Below, one piece after another: positions 8,456 through 15,982 of a DNA stretch of 64,000 nucleotides. A program made the position numbers and the translations under genes. The DNA is from Agrococcus jejuensis. Its GTDB lineage: Bacteria > Actinomycetota > Actinomycetes > Actinomycetales > Microbacteriaceae. Position 1 is the stretch's first letter; each line of letters starts with the position of its first letter. The notes under the pieces are model-generated. The model had not been told where the DNA came from, ran no database searches, and was given only the letters and a program-made list of their open reading frames with translations. The stretch covers positions 1 through 64,000 of the forward strand of contig NZ_VEFR01000006.1 in assembly GCF_007679035.1 (NCBI RefSeq), in the 5' to 3' direction.

Positions 8456-9471
8456 CGGCCCAGCTCCTCGTAGAGCGACTCGATGCGCTCGCGTTCGTCG
8501 ACGAGGAACGCGTCGAGCTCGTCGCCCGTGATGATGCGCTCCGTCCAGTGGTACCGCTCCATCGCCTCGGCCCACTCGGGGGTCTCGAGGGTCTCGAGCA
8601 CGATGTCGGTGAGCTGCTGCGTCTGCGCGTCGTCGAGCCCGCCGGGGGCTGCGACCATGCGCCAGTTCGTGAGCGTGACGTCGTAGCCCTGCTCGACTGC
8701 CGTGGGGATGTCGATGCCGTCGACGGGCTCGGCCGCGACGAGCGCGAGGGCGCGCAGGCGGCCCGACTCGATCTGGTCGATGTTGTCGGGGTAGCCGCCC
8801 GCTGCCGCTGCAGCGGTGCCGTTCAGCAGGGCCTGGATGGCCTCGCCGCCGCCGTCGGAGGGGATGTAGTTCGTGTCGGTCGGCTCGAGCCCCGCCGACA
8901 CGGCGAGGTCGGTGACGACGAGCTGGTCGAACGAGCCGCCGCCCGTCCAGGGCACGGATCCGGGGTTCTCGCCCCACGCCGCGACGAGGTCGTCGAGCGT
9001 CTCGTACGGCGAGTCGGCGGGCACGACGATGACGTCGTACTCCTCGACCGTGACGGCCAGCGGCGTGATGTCGTCGTGCGTGACGGCCGAGCCGTACTGG
9101 ATCTCGGCGGCGAGCAGGCCCGTGCCGCCGACGAGCAGCGTGTCCGCCTGCCCCTCGAGGCGCGCGACGTTGCCCATCGCGATCGTGCCGCCCGCGCCGG
9201 GCATGTTCACGACCTGCACCGAGTTCACGATGCCGTTGGCGCGCTGCGCCTGCTGCATCGCGCGGGCGACGCCGTCCCAGCCGCCGCCCGCCGCGGCGGG
9301 CGCGACGATCGTGACCGAGGTCGTGGGGTCGCCGCCTGCTGCGGCCGACGTGACGGAGCCGTAGGCGGCGACGCCGATGGCCGCCACGGCGACGGCGGCG
9401 CCGACGATGCGGGCGATCGGGCGACGCCCGCGCGGCTGCTCGCCCGGCGTCGTCGCTGGCTGGTCTGACAT
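8452..9471 (-). CDS. tctC: Tripartite tricarboxylate transporter, substrate-binding protein TctC
   Basis: A 339-residue extracytoplasmic binding protein (Bug/TctC family). The N-terminus has basic residues, then a hydrophobic segment (about residues 19-40) without a lipobox Cys, so it is either secreted or membrane-tethered. The mature part has family motifs: APAAAGGGWDGVARAMQQ, NMPGAGGTIAMGNVA and a GGYPDNIDQIESGRLRALAL strand. The ATG at 9471 has AGGAGGGAG upstream. It is the first gene of tctCBA, and its 137-bp promoter region is shared with the divergent citA/citB-type genes, which likely control it. Confidence 0.92.
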   Translation of the reverse strand: MSDQPATTPGEQPRGRRPIARIVGAAVAVAAIGVAAYGSVTSAAAGGDPTTSVTIVAPAAAGGGWDGVARAMQQAQRANGIVNSVQVVNMPGAGGTIAMGNVARLEGQADTLLVGGTGLLAAEIQYGSAVTHDDITPLAVTVEEYDVIVVPADSPYETLDDLVAAWGENPGSVPWTGGGSFDQLVVTDLAVSAGLEPTDTNYIPSDGGGEAIQALLNGTAAAAAGGYPDNIDQIESGRLRALALVAAEPVDGIDIPTAVEQGYDVTLTNWRMVAAPGGLDDAQTQQLTDIVLETLETPEWAEAMERYHWTERIITGDELDAFLVDERERIESLYEELGR

Positions 9472-9608
9472 TGCTCGCTCCCTCCTGCGCACATCGTCGT
9501 GGCGCAGGTCGAGAAGTACGATGGCAGCCACCGCGTGGGCGCCTGGGCTCCGCGCGAATTTGTGCTCATTGACGCTCACGGCGTCGTCGACTCGAGAGGT
9601 GCGCCACG
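9472..9608. promoter_or_regulatory. Divergent control region between tctC and the CitA-type kinase
   Basis: This 137-bp spacer must carry promoters for both operons. It contains a TACGAT -10-like element near 9519 and an AT-richer stretch near 9557-9576 (AATTTGTGCTCATTGACGCT) in which the half-like motifs TGCTCA and CGCTCA recur 11 bases apart. That stretch is a candidate binding site for the CitB-type regulator; I cannot assign it firmly. Confidence 0.4.
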
Positions 9609-10880
9609 GTGACGAGGCCGCGAGCCGCCCGACTGGGTCGCATCGCCGTGCTCGCGCTGCCGAGCGTCATCGTCCTCGCCGCGACGGGCATCACGACGGG
9701 CGTCGCCGCCGCGGTGCAGGAGCAGAGCATCCGCGCGGGCGTCGCCGAGCAGGTGCACGGCGTCGCGTCGAGCCTCGCCGACCTGCCCGAGGTGCAGGAT
9801 GCGGTCGCGTCGGTGCTCGCCGCCGGCACCGACGGCGACCTCGCCGATGCCGTCGACCTGGCAGACGCGACGGCGGCGCTGCAGCCGATCGCTTCGCTCG
9901 TCGAGGACGCGTCGGGCGTCTCGTACGTCGTGGTGACCGACGACGAGGGCGTGCGCATCACGCATCCCGACCCCGACGAGCGCGGCGAGCTCGTGGAGAC
10001 CACGACGACGCAGGTGCTCGAGGGCCAGGAGTTCGTCGGCACCGAGACGGGACCGTCGGGGCCCACGTTGCGCGCGAAGGTGCCGATCGTCGACGCATCC
10101 GGCGAGGTCATCGGCATGGTCGCGGTCGGCGTGCTCGAGTCGACCATCGCGGCCGACCGCGAGCGAGCGCTCGGCGGGCTGCTGCCCTGGAGCATCGGGG
10201 CGCTGCTCGTCGCGACGCTCGCGAGCGTGACGCTGTCGGTCGCGATCGCCCGCAGGCTGCGACGTGCGGATGCCGTCGACGCCGAGAGCACGCAGATGCG
10301 ACGCACCACGGATGCGCTGCGCGAGCAGGCGCACGAGTTCGGCACGCGGCTGCACGTCGTGCGCGGCCTCGTGGCGCAGGATCAGGGCGACGACGCCGTC
10401 GCCTACATCGATGCCGTCGCACCCGGGCTCGGTCGCACGCCGGGCGAGCCTCCGCGGCGCGGCGCCGTGGCGATGGCGACGCTCGAGGCGGTGCGGGGCG
10501 AGCTCGACGCGCACGGCACGTCGCTCGAGCTGCACGTCGACGAGCAGGTCGCGCTCGACGACGACGTGCTGCTCGTGCTGGCGAACCTCTGCCGCAACGC
10601 CGCCGAGGCCGGCGCGACGATCGTGCGCTGCACGCTCGACGCGCACGACGGCGTCATGACGATGATGGTCGAGGACGATGGCCCCGGCGTCGACCCCGGC
10701 GACGCGCATCGCATCTTCGCCCGCGGGTGGTCGACGCGCTCCGACGCTTCCGGCGTCGGGAGGGGCGTCGGCCTCGACGTCGTGCGGCGCACGGTCGCGG
10801 ATCGCGGCGGCTCCGTCGTCGTCGGGCGCTCGGCGCTCGGCGGCGCACGCTTCGACGTCGACATGGCGGTGCCGTCGTGA
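9609..10880 (+). CDS. CitA/DcuS-type sensor histidine kinase
   Basis: A 423-residue sensor kinase starting at the GTG at 9609, behind AGAGGTG. It has a first membrane segment (about residues 15-36), an extracytoplasmic PAS-like domain ending near 175 with a YVVVTDDEGVRITHPD motif typical of carboxylate sensors, a second membrane segment (about 190-212) and a Spo0B-like dimerisation helix with His242 in AHEFGTRLHVVRGL. The ATPase domain has NLCRNAAEAG, EDDGPGVDP and GVGRGVGLDVV. This class usually senses di- or tricarboxylates directly, which fits the adjacent tctCBA genes. It overlaps its regulator gene by four bases. Confidence 0.9.
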   Translation: MTRPRAARLGRIAVLALPSVIVLAATGITTGVAAAVQEQSIRAGVAEQVHGVASSLADLPEVQDAVASVLAAGTDGDLADAVDLADATAALQPIASLVEDASGVSYVVVTDDEGVRITHPDPDERGELVETTTTQVLEGQEFVGTETGPSGPTLRAKVPIVDASGEVIGMVAVGVLESTIAADRERALGGLLPWSIGALLVATLASVTLSVAIARRLRRADAVDAESTQMRRTTDALREQAHEFGTRLHVVRGLVAQDQGDDAVAYIDAVAPGLGRTPGEPPRRGAVAMATLEAVRGELDAHGTSLELHVDEQVALDDDVLLVLANLCRNAAEAGATIVRCTLDAHDGVMTMMVEDDGPGVDPGDAHRIFARGWSTRSDASGVGRGVGLDVVRRTVADRGGSVVVGRSALGGARFDVDMAVPS

Positions 10881-11590
10881 GCGGCGGCATCCGCGTGCTC
10901 GTCGTCGACGACGACGCGGGCGCTCGCGCGCTCCATGCCCGATGGGTGTCGGCGACCGACGGGTTCACGGTCGTCGGCTCGGCAGCGTCGGGCCGCGCGG
11001 CGCTAGGGTTCGTCGAGCACGGCGTCGACCTCGTGCTGCTCGACATGCGCCTGCCAGACATCAGCGGCATCGAGGTGCTGCACCGCATGCGCATCGCCGG
11101 CGCGACCGGCACCGACGTGCTCGTCGTCAGCTCGTCGCGCGACCAGGTCACCGTGCGGCAGGCGCTCGCCGCCCAGGTCGTCGGCTACCTCATCAAGCCG
11201 TTCGACCGCGAGGTGCTGCGGGATCGGCTGCTCGCGTACGCGGCCGAGCGACAGGAGCGGGACGCGACCGATCGCGACGTGCCGCTGGCGCAGGGCGAGG
11301 TGGATCGGCTGCTCACCACGGGATCGCTGCGCACCGTCGGGCCCGCGGCCGCAGCGCCCGCGCCGCTGCCGAAGGGGCTCAGCGCGGTCACGCTGGACCG
11401 CGTGCTCGAGGCGCTCGGACCGGTGACGCCCGTGTCGGTCGACGAGGTCGCCGCCTCGGCGGGCGTCTCGCGCGCCACCGCTCGGCGCTACCTCGACCAC
11501 CTCGTCGCGGTCGGCGCCATCGACCTCGCGCACCGCTACGGCCGCCGCGGTCGCCCGCAGGTGCTCTACCGGCTGGCGCCGGCGCACTGA
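10877..11590 (+). CDS. CitB/DcuR-type response regulator
   Basis: A 237-residue regulator; GTG at 10877 overlaps the kinase stop (GTGA). The receiver domain has VLVVDDDAGAR, probable phospho-Asp56 in LLDMRLPDISG and the Lys of LIKPFD. After a variable linker comes a C-terminal helix-turn-helix (VDEVAASAGVSRATARRYLD) followed by the wing-like YGRRGRPQVLYRL, the arrangement found in CitB and DcuR rather than LuxR- or OmpR-type regulators. It probably activates tctCBA in response to the external carboxylate detected by its partner kinase. Confidence 0.9.
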   Translation: MSGGIRVLVVDDDAGARALHARWVSATDGFTVVGSAASGRAALGFVEHGVDLVLLDMRLPDISGIEVLHRMRIAGATGTDVLVVSSSRDQVTVRQALAAQVVGYLIKPFDREVLRDRLLAYAAERQERDATDRDVPLAQGEVDRLLTTGSLRTVGPAAAAPAPLPKGLSAVTLDRVLEALGPVTPVSVDEVAASAGVSRATARRYLDHLVAVGAIDLAHRYGRRGRPQVLYRLAPAH

Positions 11591-11606
11591 CCGCCCCGAC
11601 GTCGAT

Positions 11607-11643
11607 GGTGGGATCCCTTCGAGGCTCGCTTCGCTCGCACCTC
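11607..11643. repeat. Dispersed repeat family 2, half copy
   Basis: Reads GGTGGGATCCCTTCGAGGCT then CGCTTCGCTCGCACCTCA, matching the right arm at 6218-6256. No facing left arm is visible here. It follows the CitB-type gene by about 16 bases. Confidence 0.6.
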
Positions 11644-11687
11644 ACGGATCGGTCCATGAGCACCAACCGTCGGGGGCGCTGGCCGCA

Positions 11688-11848
11688 CCAGCTGGTCGAG
11701 GAGCGCGCGAGCCCCTTGGGCGAGCCCGCGTCACGAGACCACGCGACCGCGGCTCCTGCCCAGCTACGCGCATGGTCGCGTCGGGCAGGCACGTCACGAG
11801 GTCTCGTGACGCGGAGGCGCTGCGCGCCTGCGCTCCTCGACCAGCTGC
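11688..11848. repeat. Dispersed repeat family 1, full copy
   Basis: A 161-bp nested inverted repeat. Outer arms are CCAGCTGGTCGAGGAGCGC and its complement; inner arms are CACGAGACCACGCGACC on the left and a GGTCGCG...GGTCTCGTGACG counterpart on the right. Folded, it would give a long imperfect stem. Other copies are at 1-65, 31782-31859, 31913-32070, 48353-48559, 51975-52132 and 62862-63022, with a part at 43059-43107. No open frame is conserved in it, so it looks like a non-coding mobile or structural element. Confidence 0.8.
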
Positions 11849-11880
11849 TGGGACCGTCCCCGAAGGCCCCCGGACGAACG

Positions 11881-11918
11881 ACGAGGGCCGCACCCCCATC
11901 CGGGAGTGCGGCCCTCGT
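11881..11918 (-). terminator. Hairpin terminator after rplI
   Basis: A 13-bp perfect stem (ACGAGGGCCGCAC at 11881-11893 with its complement at 11906-11918) around a 12-base loop. It begins 15 bases beyond the rplI stop and also faces the upstream plus-strand regulator, so it could act on both strands. Confidence 0.7.
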
Positions 11919-11932
11919 TCGTGGGTCGCTGC

Positions 11933-12385
11933 CTACTTGGCTGCGACGACCTCGATGGTGATGTTCGCGATGAGCTCGTCACGCAGGCGCGCGGTGGCCT
12001 GGTGCTTGCCCGTCGACTTGATCGCCGTCGGGATCGTGATGACGCGCTTGTCGAGCGAGCCGAGGCCCTGCGACGAGACGGCATCCGCGATGTCCTGCGT
12101 CTGCACCGAGCCGAAGAGACGGCCCTCCTTGCCGGCCTTGACCGACACGCGGAGCGGGTTGGCCTCGAGCTTCAGCTTGAGGTCCTGCGCCTCCTCGATC
12201 GTGGCGTGCTCGCGCGCTGCGCGGGCTGCCTTGATCTGCTCGACCTGCTTCTCGCCACCGCGGGTCCACGGCGTCGCGAAGCCCTGCGGCACGAGGTAGT
12301 TGCGGGCGTACCCGTTCTTCACCTCGACGACGTCGCCGGCGATGCCGAGGCCCGAGACCTCGTTCGTGAGAATGACCTTCGCCAT
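11933..12385 (-). CDS. rplI: 50S ribosomal protein L9
   Basis: A 150-residue protein with the L9 N-terminal 23S rRNA-binding domain ([33 protein letters not shown]), a long central helix rich in Ala, Lys and Glu, and the C-terminal domain ([19 protein letters not shown]). Length is normal. It is the last gene of rpsF-ssb-rpsR-rplI, 13 bases after rpsR. Confidence 0.98.
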   Translation of the reverse strand: MAKVILTNEVSGLGIAGDVVEVKNGYARNYLVPQGFATPWTRGGEKQVEQIKAARAAREHATIEEAQDLKLKLEANPLRVSVKAGKEGRLFGSVQTQDIADAVSSQGLGSLDKRVITIPTAIKSTGKHQATARLRDELIANITIEVVAAK

Positions 12386-12398
12386 GTCAGATCCTTCC

Positions 12399-12653
12399 TC
12401 AGCGCCCGGCGCCGGAGTACGGCAGGAGCGCCATCTCGCGGGCGTTCTTGATCGCCTTCGCGATGAGACGCTGCTCCTGCACCGATGCACCGGTGATGCG
12501 ACGGGCACGGATCTTGCCGCGCTCCGAGATGAACTTCTTCAGCGTCGCGACGTCCTTCCAGTCGATGACGCCGACGGTGATTGCCTTCGCCGGTGCGACC
12601 GGCTTCCCGCCCTTGGGTCCACGACCCCGGCGGCCCTGCGGCTTTCCAGCCAT
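12399..12653 (-). CDS. rpsR: 30S ribosomal protein S18
   Basis: An 84-residue basic protein with the S18 core ([29 protein letters not shown] as separate recognisable blocks, then [19 protein letters not shown]). In the 30S subunit it binds 16S rRNA together with S6, whose gene opens this operon. The Lys/Arg/Gly-rich N-terminal extension (about residues 1-22) is common in actinobacterial S18. No zinc-binding Cys residues are present, so it is the zinc-independent form. Confidence 0.98.
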   Translation of the reverse strand: MAGKPQGRRGRGPKGGKPVAPAKAITVGVIDWKDVATLKKFISERGKIRARRITGASVQEQRLIAKAIKNAREMALLPYSGAGR

Positions 12654-12687
12654 AGTGCTTCCTGCTCTCTTGTCTTGCTAGACGGCC

Positions 12688-13236
12688 CTAGAAGGGCGTC
12701 TCGTCGTTGTAGGAGGTGCCCGGGGCGCCCCAGACGTCGCCGCCCTGCGTCGCGCCCTGGTTGCCGCCCGACTGCTGGCCTGCGGGCTGACCCCACGGCT
12801 CGTCGGCGACTGCGCCCTGGCCCTGCTGACCGCCGCCGAACTGGCCGCGGCCACCACCACCGCCGCCGCCACCCTGCGAACGGGTGACCTGCGCGGTCGC
12901 GTAGCGGAGGCTCGGGCCGATCTCGTCGACCTCCAGCTCGATGACGGTGCGCTTCTCGCCCTGCTGCGTCTCGAACGAGCGCTGCTTCAGGCGGCCCTGC
13001 GCGATGACGCGGCTGCCCTTCGTCAGGCTCTGCGAGACGTGCTCGGCGAACTCGCGCCACACCGACGCGCGGAGGAACAGCGCCTCGCCGTCCTTCCACT
13101 CGTTCGCCTGACGGTCGAACGTGCGGGGCGTGGATGCGATCGTGAAGTTGGCGACTGCGAGACCGTTCTGCGTGTAGCGCAGCTCGGGGTCGGCGGTGAG
13201 GTTGCCGACGACCGTGATGATCGTCTCGCCGGCCAT
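12688..13236 (-). CDS. ssb: Single-stranded DNA-binding protein
   Basis: A 182-residue SSB. The OB fold occupies about residues 1-112, beginning [20 protein letters not shown] and containing [14 protein letters not shown] and [16 protein letters not shown] Gly- and Gln-rich flexible linker (about 120-170) leads to the acidic C-terminal tail ending DETPF, the site that recruits repair and replication partners. Its ATG overlaps the rpsF stop by one base (TGATG), so translation is probably coupled. Confidence 0.97.
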   Translation of the reverse strand: MAGETIITVVGNLTADPELRYTQNGLAVANFTIASTPRTFDRQANEWKDGEALFLRASVWREFAEHVSQSLTKGSRVIAQGRLKQRSFETQQGEKRTVIELEVDEIGPSLRYATAQVTRSQGGGGGGGGRGQFGGGQQGQGAVADEPWGQPAGQQSGGNQGATQGGDVWGAPGTSYNDETPF

Positions 13237-13604
13237 CAGGCTGCCTCGGTCGCCTTCGCTGCTGCGCGTGCGGCCTTGGCCTCGTCCTTCGCGGCCTTGA
13301 CGGCGCGCTGGGCGATGACCTCGTCACGACGGAGCACCTTGGTGCGGATGACGGCCTCGGACAGGTTCAGCTGTCGGTCGAGCTCGCTCGTGGCCTCGGG
13401 GGTCGCGACGAAGTCCACGACGGCGTAGATGCCCTCGGTCTTCTTGTCGATCTCGTATGCGAAACGACGGCGGCCCCAGATGTCCACGTTCTCGATCTCG
13501 CCCTCTGCGGTGCGGATGACACCGAGGAACTTGTCAAGCGACGGGGCGACGGTGCGCTCGTCGAGGGCCGGGTCGAGGATGACCATCAGCTCGTAGGGAT
13601 GCAT
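13236..13604 (-). CDS. rpsF: 30S ribosomal protein S6
   Basis: A 122-residue protein starting [19 protein letters not shown] and containing [20 protein letters not shown], both characteristic of S6. The Ala/Lys-rich C-terminal tail is longer than in E. coli but common in actinobacteria. The ATG at 13604 has GGAGGTGGGTG upstream. It is first in the operon and probably limits S6-S18 assembly. Confidence 0.98.
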   Translation of the reverse strand: MHPYELMVILDPALDERTVAPSLDKFLGVIRTAEGEIENVDIWGRRRFAYEIDKKTEGIYAVVDFVATPEATSELDRQLNLSEAVIRTKVLRRDEVIAQRAVKAAKDEAKAARAAAKATEAA

Positions 13605-13701
13605 GCTTCACCCACCTCCTTCGGACTCGAACGGCTGCAGACGATCTGCAGCAGGAGGGTATGCATGGTGCCCGGCGTGGCCGGACAACCTGGCAAGACT
13701 A
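13605..13701 (-). promoter_or_regulatory. rpsF promoter and structured leader
   Basis: On the minus strand a TAGTCT -10-like element lies at 13701-13696, giving a leader of roughly 85 bases. The leader contains a perfect 7-bp hairpin, CTGCAGA-TCG-TCTGCAG at 13651-13635, placed about 30 bases before the ribosome-binding site. Many bacterial rpsF leaders carry an RNA element bound by the S6-S18 pair for feedback; this hairpin is a candidate, but I cannot match the consensus in detail. Confidence 0.4.
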
Positions 13702-13747
13702 CCGGATGCGCGGCGTGTCGCGCCACACGCGGGCGATCGCGACGCGA

Positions 13748-14764
13748 TCACCGTCCTGGCAGGCCCGCGATCGCTCGGTGCAGCGCGTCGCCGAACGCCC
13801 GCGGGAGTCCCGTCGCGGCGACGACCGGCTCGGCGTCGACCGCGGGGCGGTCCGCGTCGAGCAGCGCCTGCACGCGGGCGGCACCCGCCTCGTCGAGGCC
13901 GAGCGCGAGCGCGACGTCGGGCGGGAGCGGAGTCTCGGGCCGCGTCCACGTGCGTCGCTGGGCTGCGAGACACGCCTCGAGCGCATCGCCGGTGAGCGGC
14001 GTCGACGAGGGGTCGAGGATGCCGACGTCGGTCGAGAGCCAGCTCATGATCCAGAGGGGCTGCTGCTGCGACAGCAGTCGTCGACGCCGGTGGAGGCTGA
14101 GGTCGATGCGGTCGTCGTCCACCGAGAGCGTGACGAGCGGACGCGTCCGCAGCTGGTCGGCCAGCTCGACCTCGCCGGCGTAGGAGAGGCCGACGCGACC
14201 ATCGGCCTCCACGACCTGCGATCCCAGTCCTCTGGCCTCCAGCTCTCGGCGCAGCGATCGGGCCGTGCGTGCATCGCCGGCCGAGACGAGCAGGCGACCC
14301 GCCGCCACCGCCTCCATCGACATGAGTCGACGATCGAACGCCTCGAACGGGGCGTCGCCCAACGGCGACGCGAGCCAGGGCTCCGACATGCCATCGACGT
14401 ATGCGGACACCGTCGCCTGCACCGCGATCGCGAGTCGGCTCGTCAACCTCTGCAGGTCGAGGCCCGGCACGGGTCCGCCGCCGCTCGCGACGAGTGCGCG
14501 ACGATCGCCGGCGAGGGAGAGCGACCCCGAGACGAGCCCGTGCCATTCGTTCGTCAGGTTTGGCCGGACGAGGCCGAGCAACCCCTCCGACCGGAAGGCA
14601 TCGAGCACTCGTGCTCGGTGCGCCGCGGCGATGCCCCGCTCGTCGCCGTGGGACTCCACCTCGCCGAGGTAGACGTTCCAGAACGCGAGCGGACCGTCGG
14701 CCGAGCGGAGCCGCAGCTCGGTGCCGTCCATGGTGGAGGCGGCGATCGGATCGTTCGACGGCAT
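13748..14764 (-). CDS. Hypothetical protein
   Basis: About 338 residues, no recognised domain. It is soluble by eye, with no signal peptide or membrane segment. Features are a possible FWNVYLGEVESHGDER region near the start, a long mixed alpha/beta middle and an Ala/Asp-rich C-terminus (PPDVALALGLDEAGAARVQALL). The start is uncertain: the ATG at 14764 is used, lacking a ribosome-binding site but with a TATGCT element just before it; a GTG at 14794 and an ATG at 14731 are alternatives. It lies between the rpsF operon and the membrane-anchored protein gene, all on the minus strand. Confidence 0.6.
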   Translation of the reverse strand: MPSNDPIAASTMDGTELRLRSADGPLAFWNVYLGEVESHGDERGIAAAHRARVLDAFRSEGLLGLVRPNLTNEWHGLVSGSLSLAGDRRALVASGGGPVPGLDLQRLTSRLAIAVQATVSAYVDGMSEPWLASPLGDAPFEAFDRRLMSMEAVAAGRLLVSAGDARTARSLRRELEARGLGSQVVEADGRVGLSYAGEVELADQLRTRPLVTLSVDDDRIDLSLHRRRRLLSQQQPLWIMSWLSTDVGILDPSSTPLTGDALEACLAAQRRTWTRPETPLPPDVALALGLDEAGAARVQALLDADRPAVDAEPVVAATGLPRAFGDALHRAIAGLPGR

Positions 14765-14812
14765 GCTCGGAGCATAGGGGTGAGCGATGCTCACCCTGCC
14801 GAGCGGCGCGGG

Positions 14813-15853
14813 CTACCCGTCGGTCGGGTCGTACCAGCTCACCGTGACGGCGGGCTCCTCGTCGACGGCGTCGACGACGGACCACGACGCCTGCACCGGG
14901 AAGTCGACGGACGAGCTCGCCCCGCCGCTCGGGTAGGTCGCGCGGACGACCGCCGACACCTCGACCGCCCACGCGTCGCCCGCAGGCTGCTCCACGGTCG
15001 ACGACTCGACCGTCCACACGACGCCCTCGTACGCGTCGGCATCGGACGCCGTCTGGATGCCGAGGGTCTGCACGATCGCGTAGTCGAGACCGAGCAGCAG
15101 GGTGCCGCACCGCAGGTTCACGGAGACGCCCGCGTCGACGCAGTCGGCGAGCGCGGCGAGCGACTCGTTCTCGACCAACGTCGCCAGCGCATCCGTCGGC
15201 GTCACCGGCACCTCGACGGCGACGTCGCGGTCGCCGACGATGACGACCTCGAACCCCTCGGCGGCGGTCACGCTGCCGGCCGAGGGCTCCACGGCGTAGA
15301 CGCCGGGAAGGAGATGCAGCTCGCCGGTGCGGGACGGCCCCAGGCCCAGCCTCTGGCCTGCGACGACGGCATCGACGCTCACGAGCACGTCGCCGCCGGT
15401 CTCCTCGAGAGCAACGTCGACCTGCCGCTCGAGCGAGTCGTCGAGCGACCATCGCGGCTCCGAGCCGCCGACCTGGGTCACCGTCAGCTCCGTCTCGACC
15501 GACTCGCCAGCGAGGACGTAGGTCACGGCGTACGTCTCGCGCCGCGGTGCCTCCTCCTCGCTCCGGACGCTCTCGGTCGACACCGTCACGTCGGTGATGC
15601 GCTCGGCGTCGTCGAGGGAGCCCACGGGCACGTCGTACCCGGACGTCAGCGCATTCGCGGTCTCGACGTCGCCGTCGCGGATCGCCTCGACGTACTCCAC
15701 GACCGCGGCCCGCGGGTCCGGGCCGGTCGTCTCGAAGGCGACCGCGCCCACGACGATGAGCCCGACGAGCGCGACGCCGCCGACGAGCGTGAGCGCGAGT
15801 CGGCGCGTCGACAGCTGGCGCGCTGGGGCCGCGGATGCTGCGGGATCGGACAC
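14813..15853 (-). CDS. Membrane-anchored extracellular protein of unknown function
   Basis: A 346-residue protein. The GTG at 15853 is preferred because GAGGAG sits five bases upstream. The N-terminal 20 residues are cytoplasmic, followed by one hydrophobic segment (about residues 20-42, LALTLVGGVALVGLIVVGAVA). The rest is acidic and extracellular. It starts with RAAVVEYVEAIRDGDVETAN, a pattern seen in DUF4878-like or NTF2-like exported domains, and continues with beta-rich sequence. Two Cys residues (in LADCVDAG and NLRCGTLL) lie about 10 apart and could form a disulfide. I do not assign a function. Confidence 0.7.
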   Translation of the reverse strand: MSDPAASAAPARQLSTRRLALTLVGGVALVGLIVVGAVAFETTGPDPRAAVVEYVEAIRDGDVETANALTSGYDVPVGSLDDAERITDVTVSTESVRSEEEAPRRETYAVTYVLAGESVETELTVTQVGGSEPRWSLDDSLERQVDVALEETGGDVLVSVDAVVAGQRLGLGPSRTGELHLLPGVYAVEPSAGSVTAAEGFEVVIVGDRDVAVEVPVTPTDALATLVENESLAALADCVDAGVSVNLRCGTLLLGLDYAIVQTLGIQTASDADAYEGVVWTVESSTVEQPAGDAWAVEVSAVVRATYPSGGASSSVDFPVQASWSVVDAVDEEPAVTVSWYDPTDG

Positions 15854-15982
15854 GGGCGCTCCTCGCTCGAGACGCCGAGCGATCGCACCGCTCGGTGCCC
15901 TCAGTGTCGCCGTCGGATGCGCCGGGCGCACCCGGCCGACGTCCAGGAGGGCAGAAGTGCCCTTGCGGCCCGCGCCGCGACG

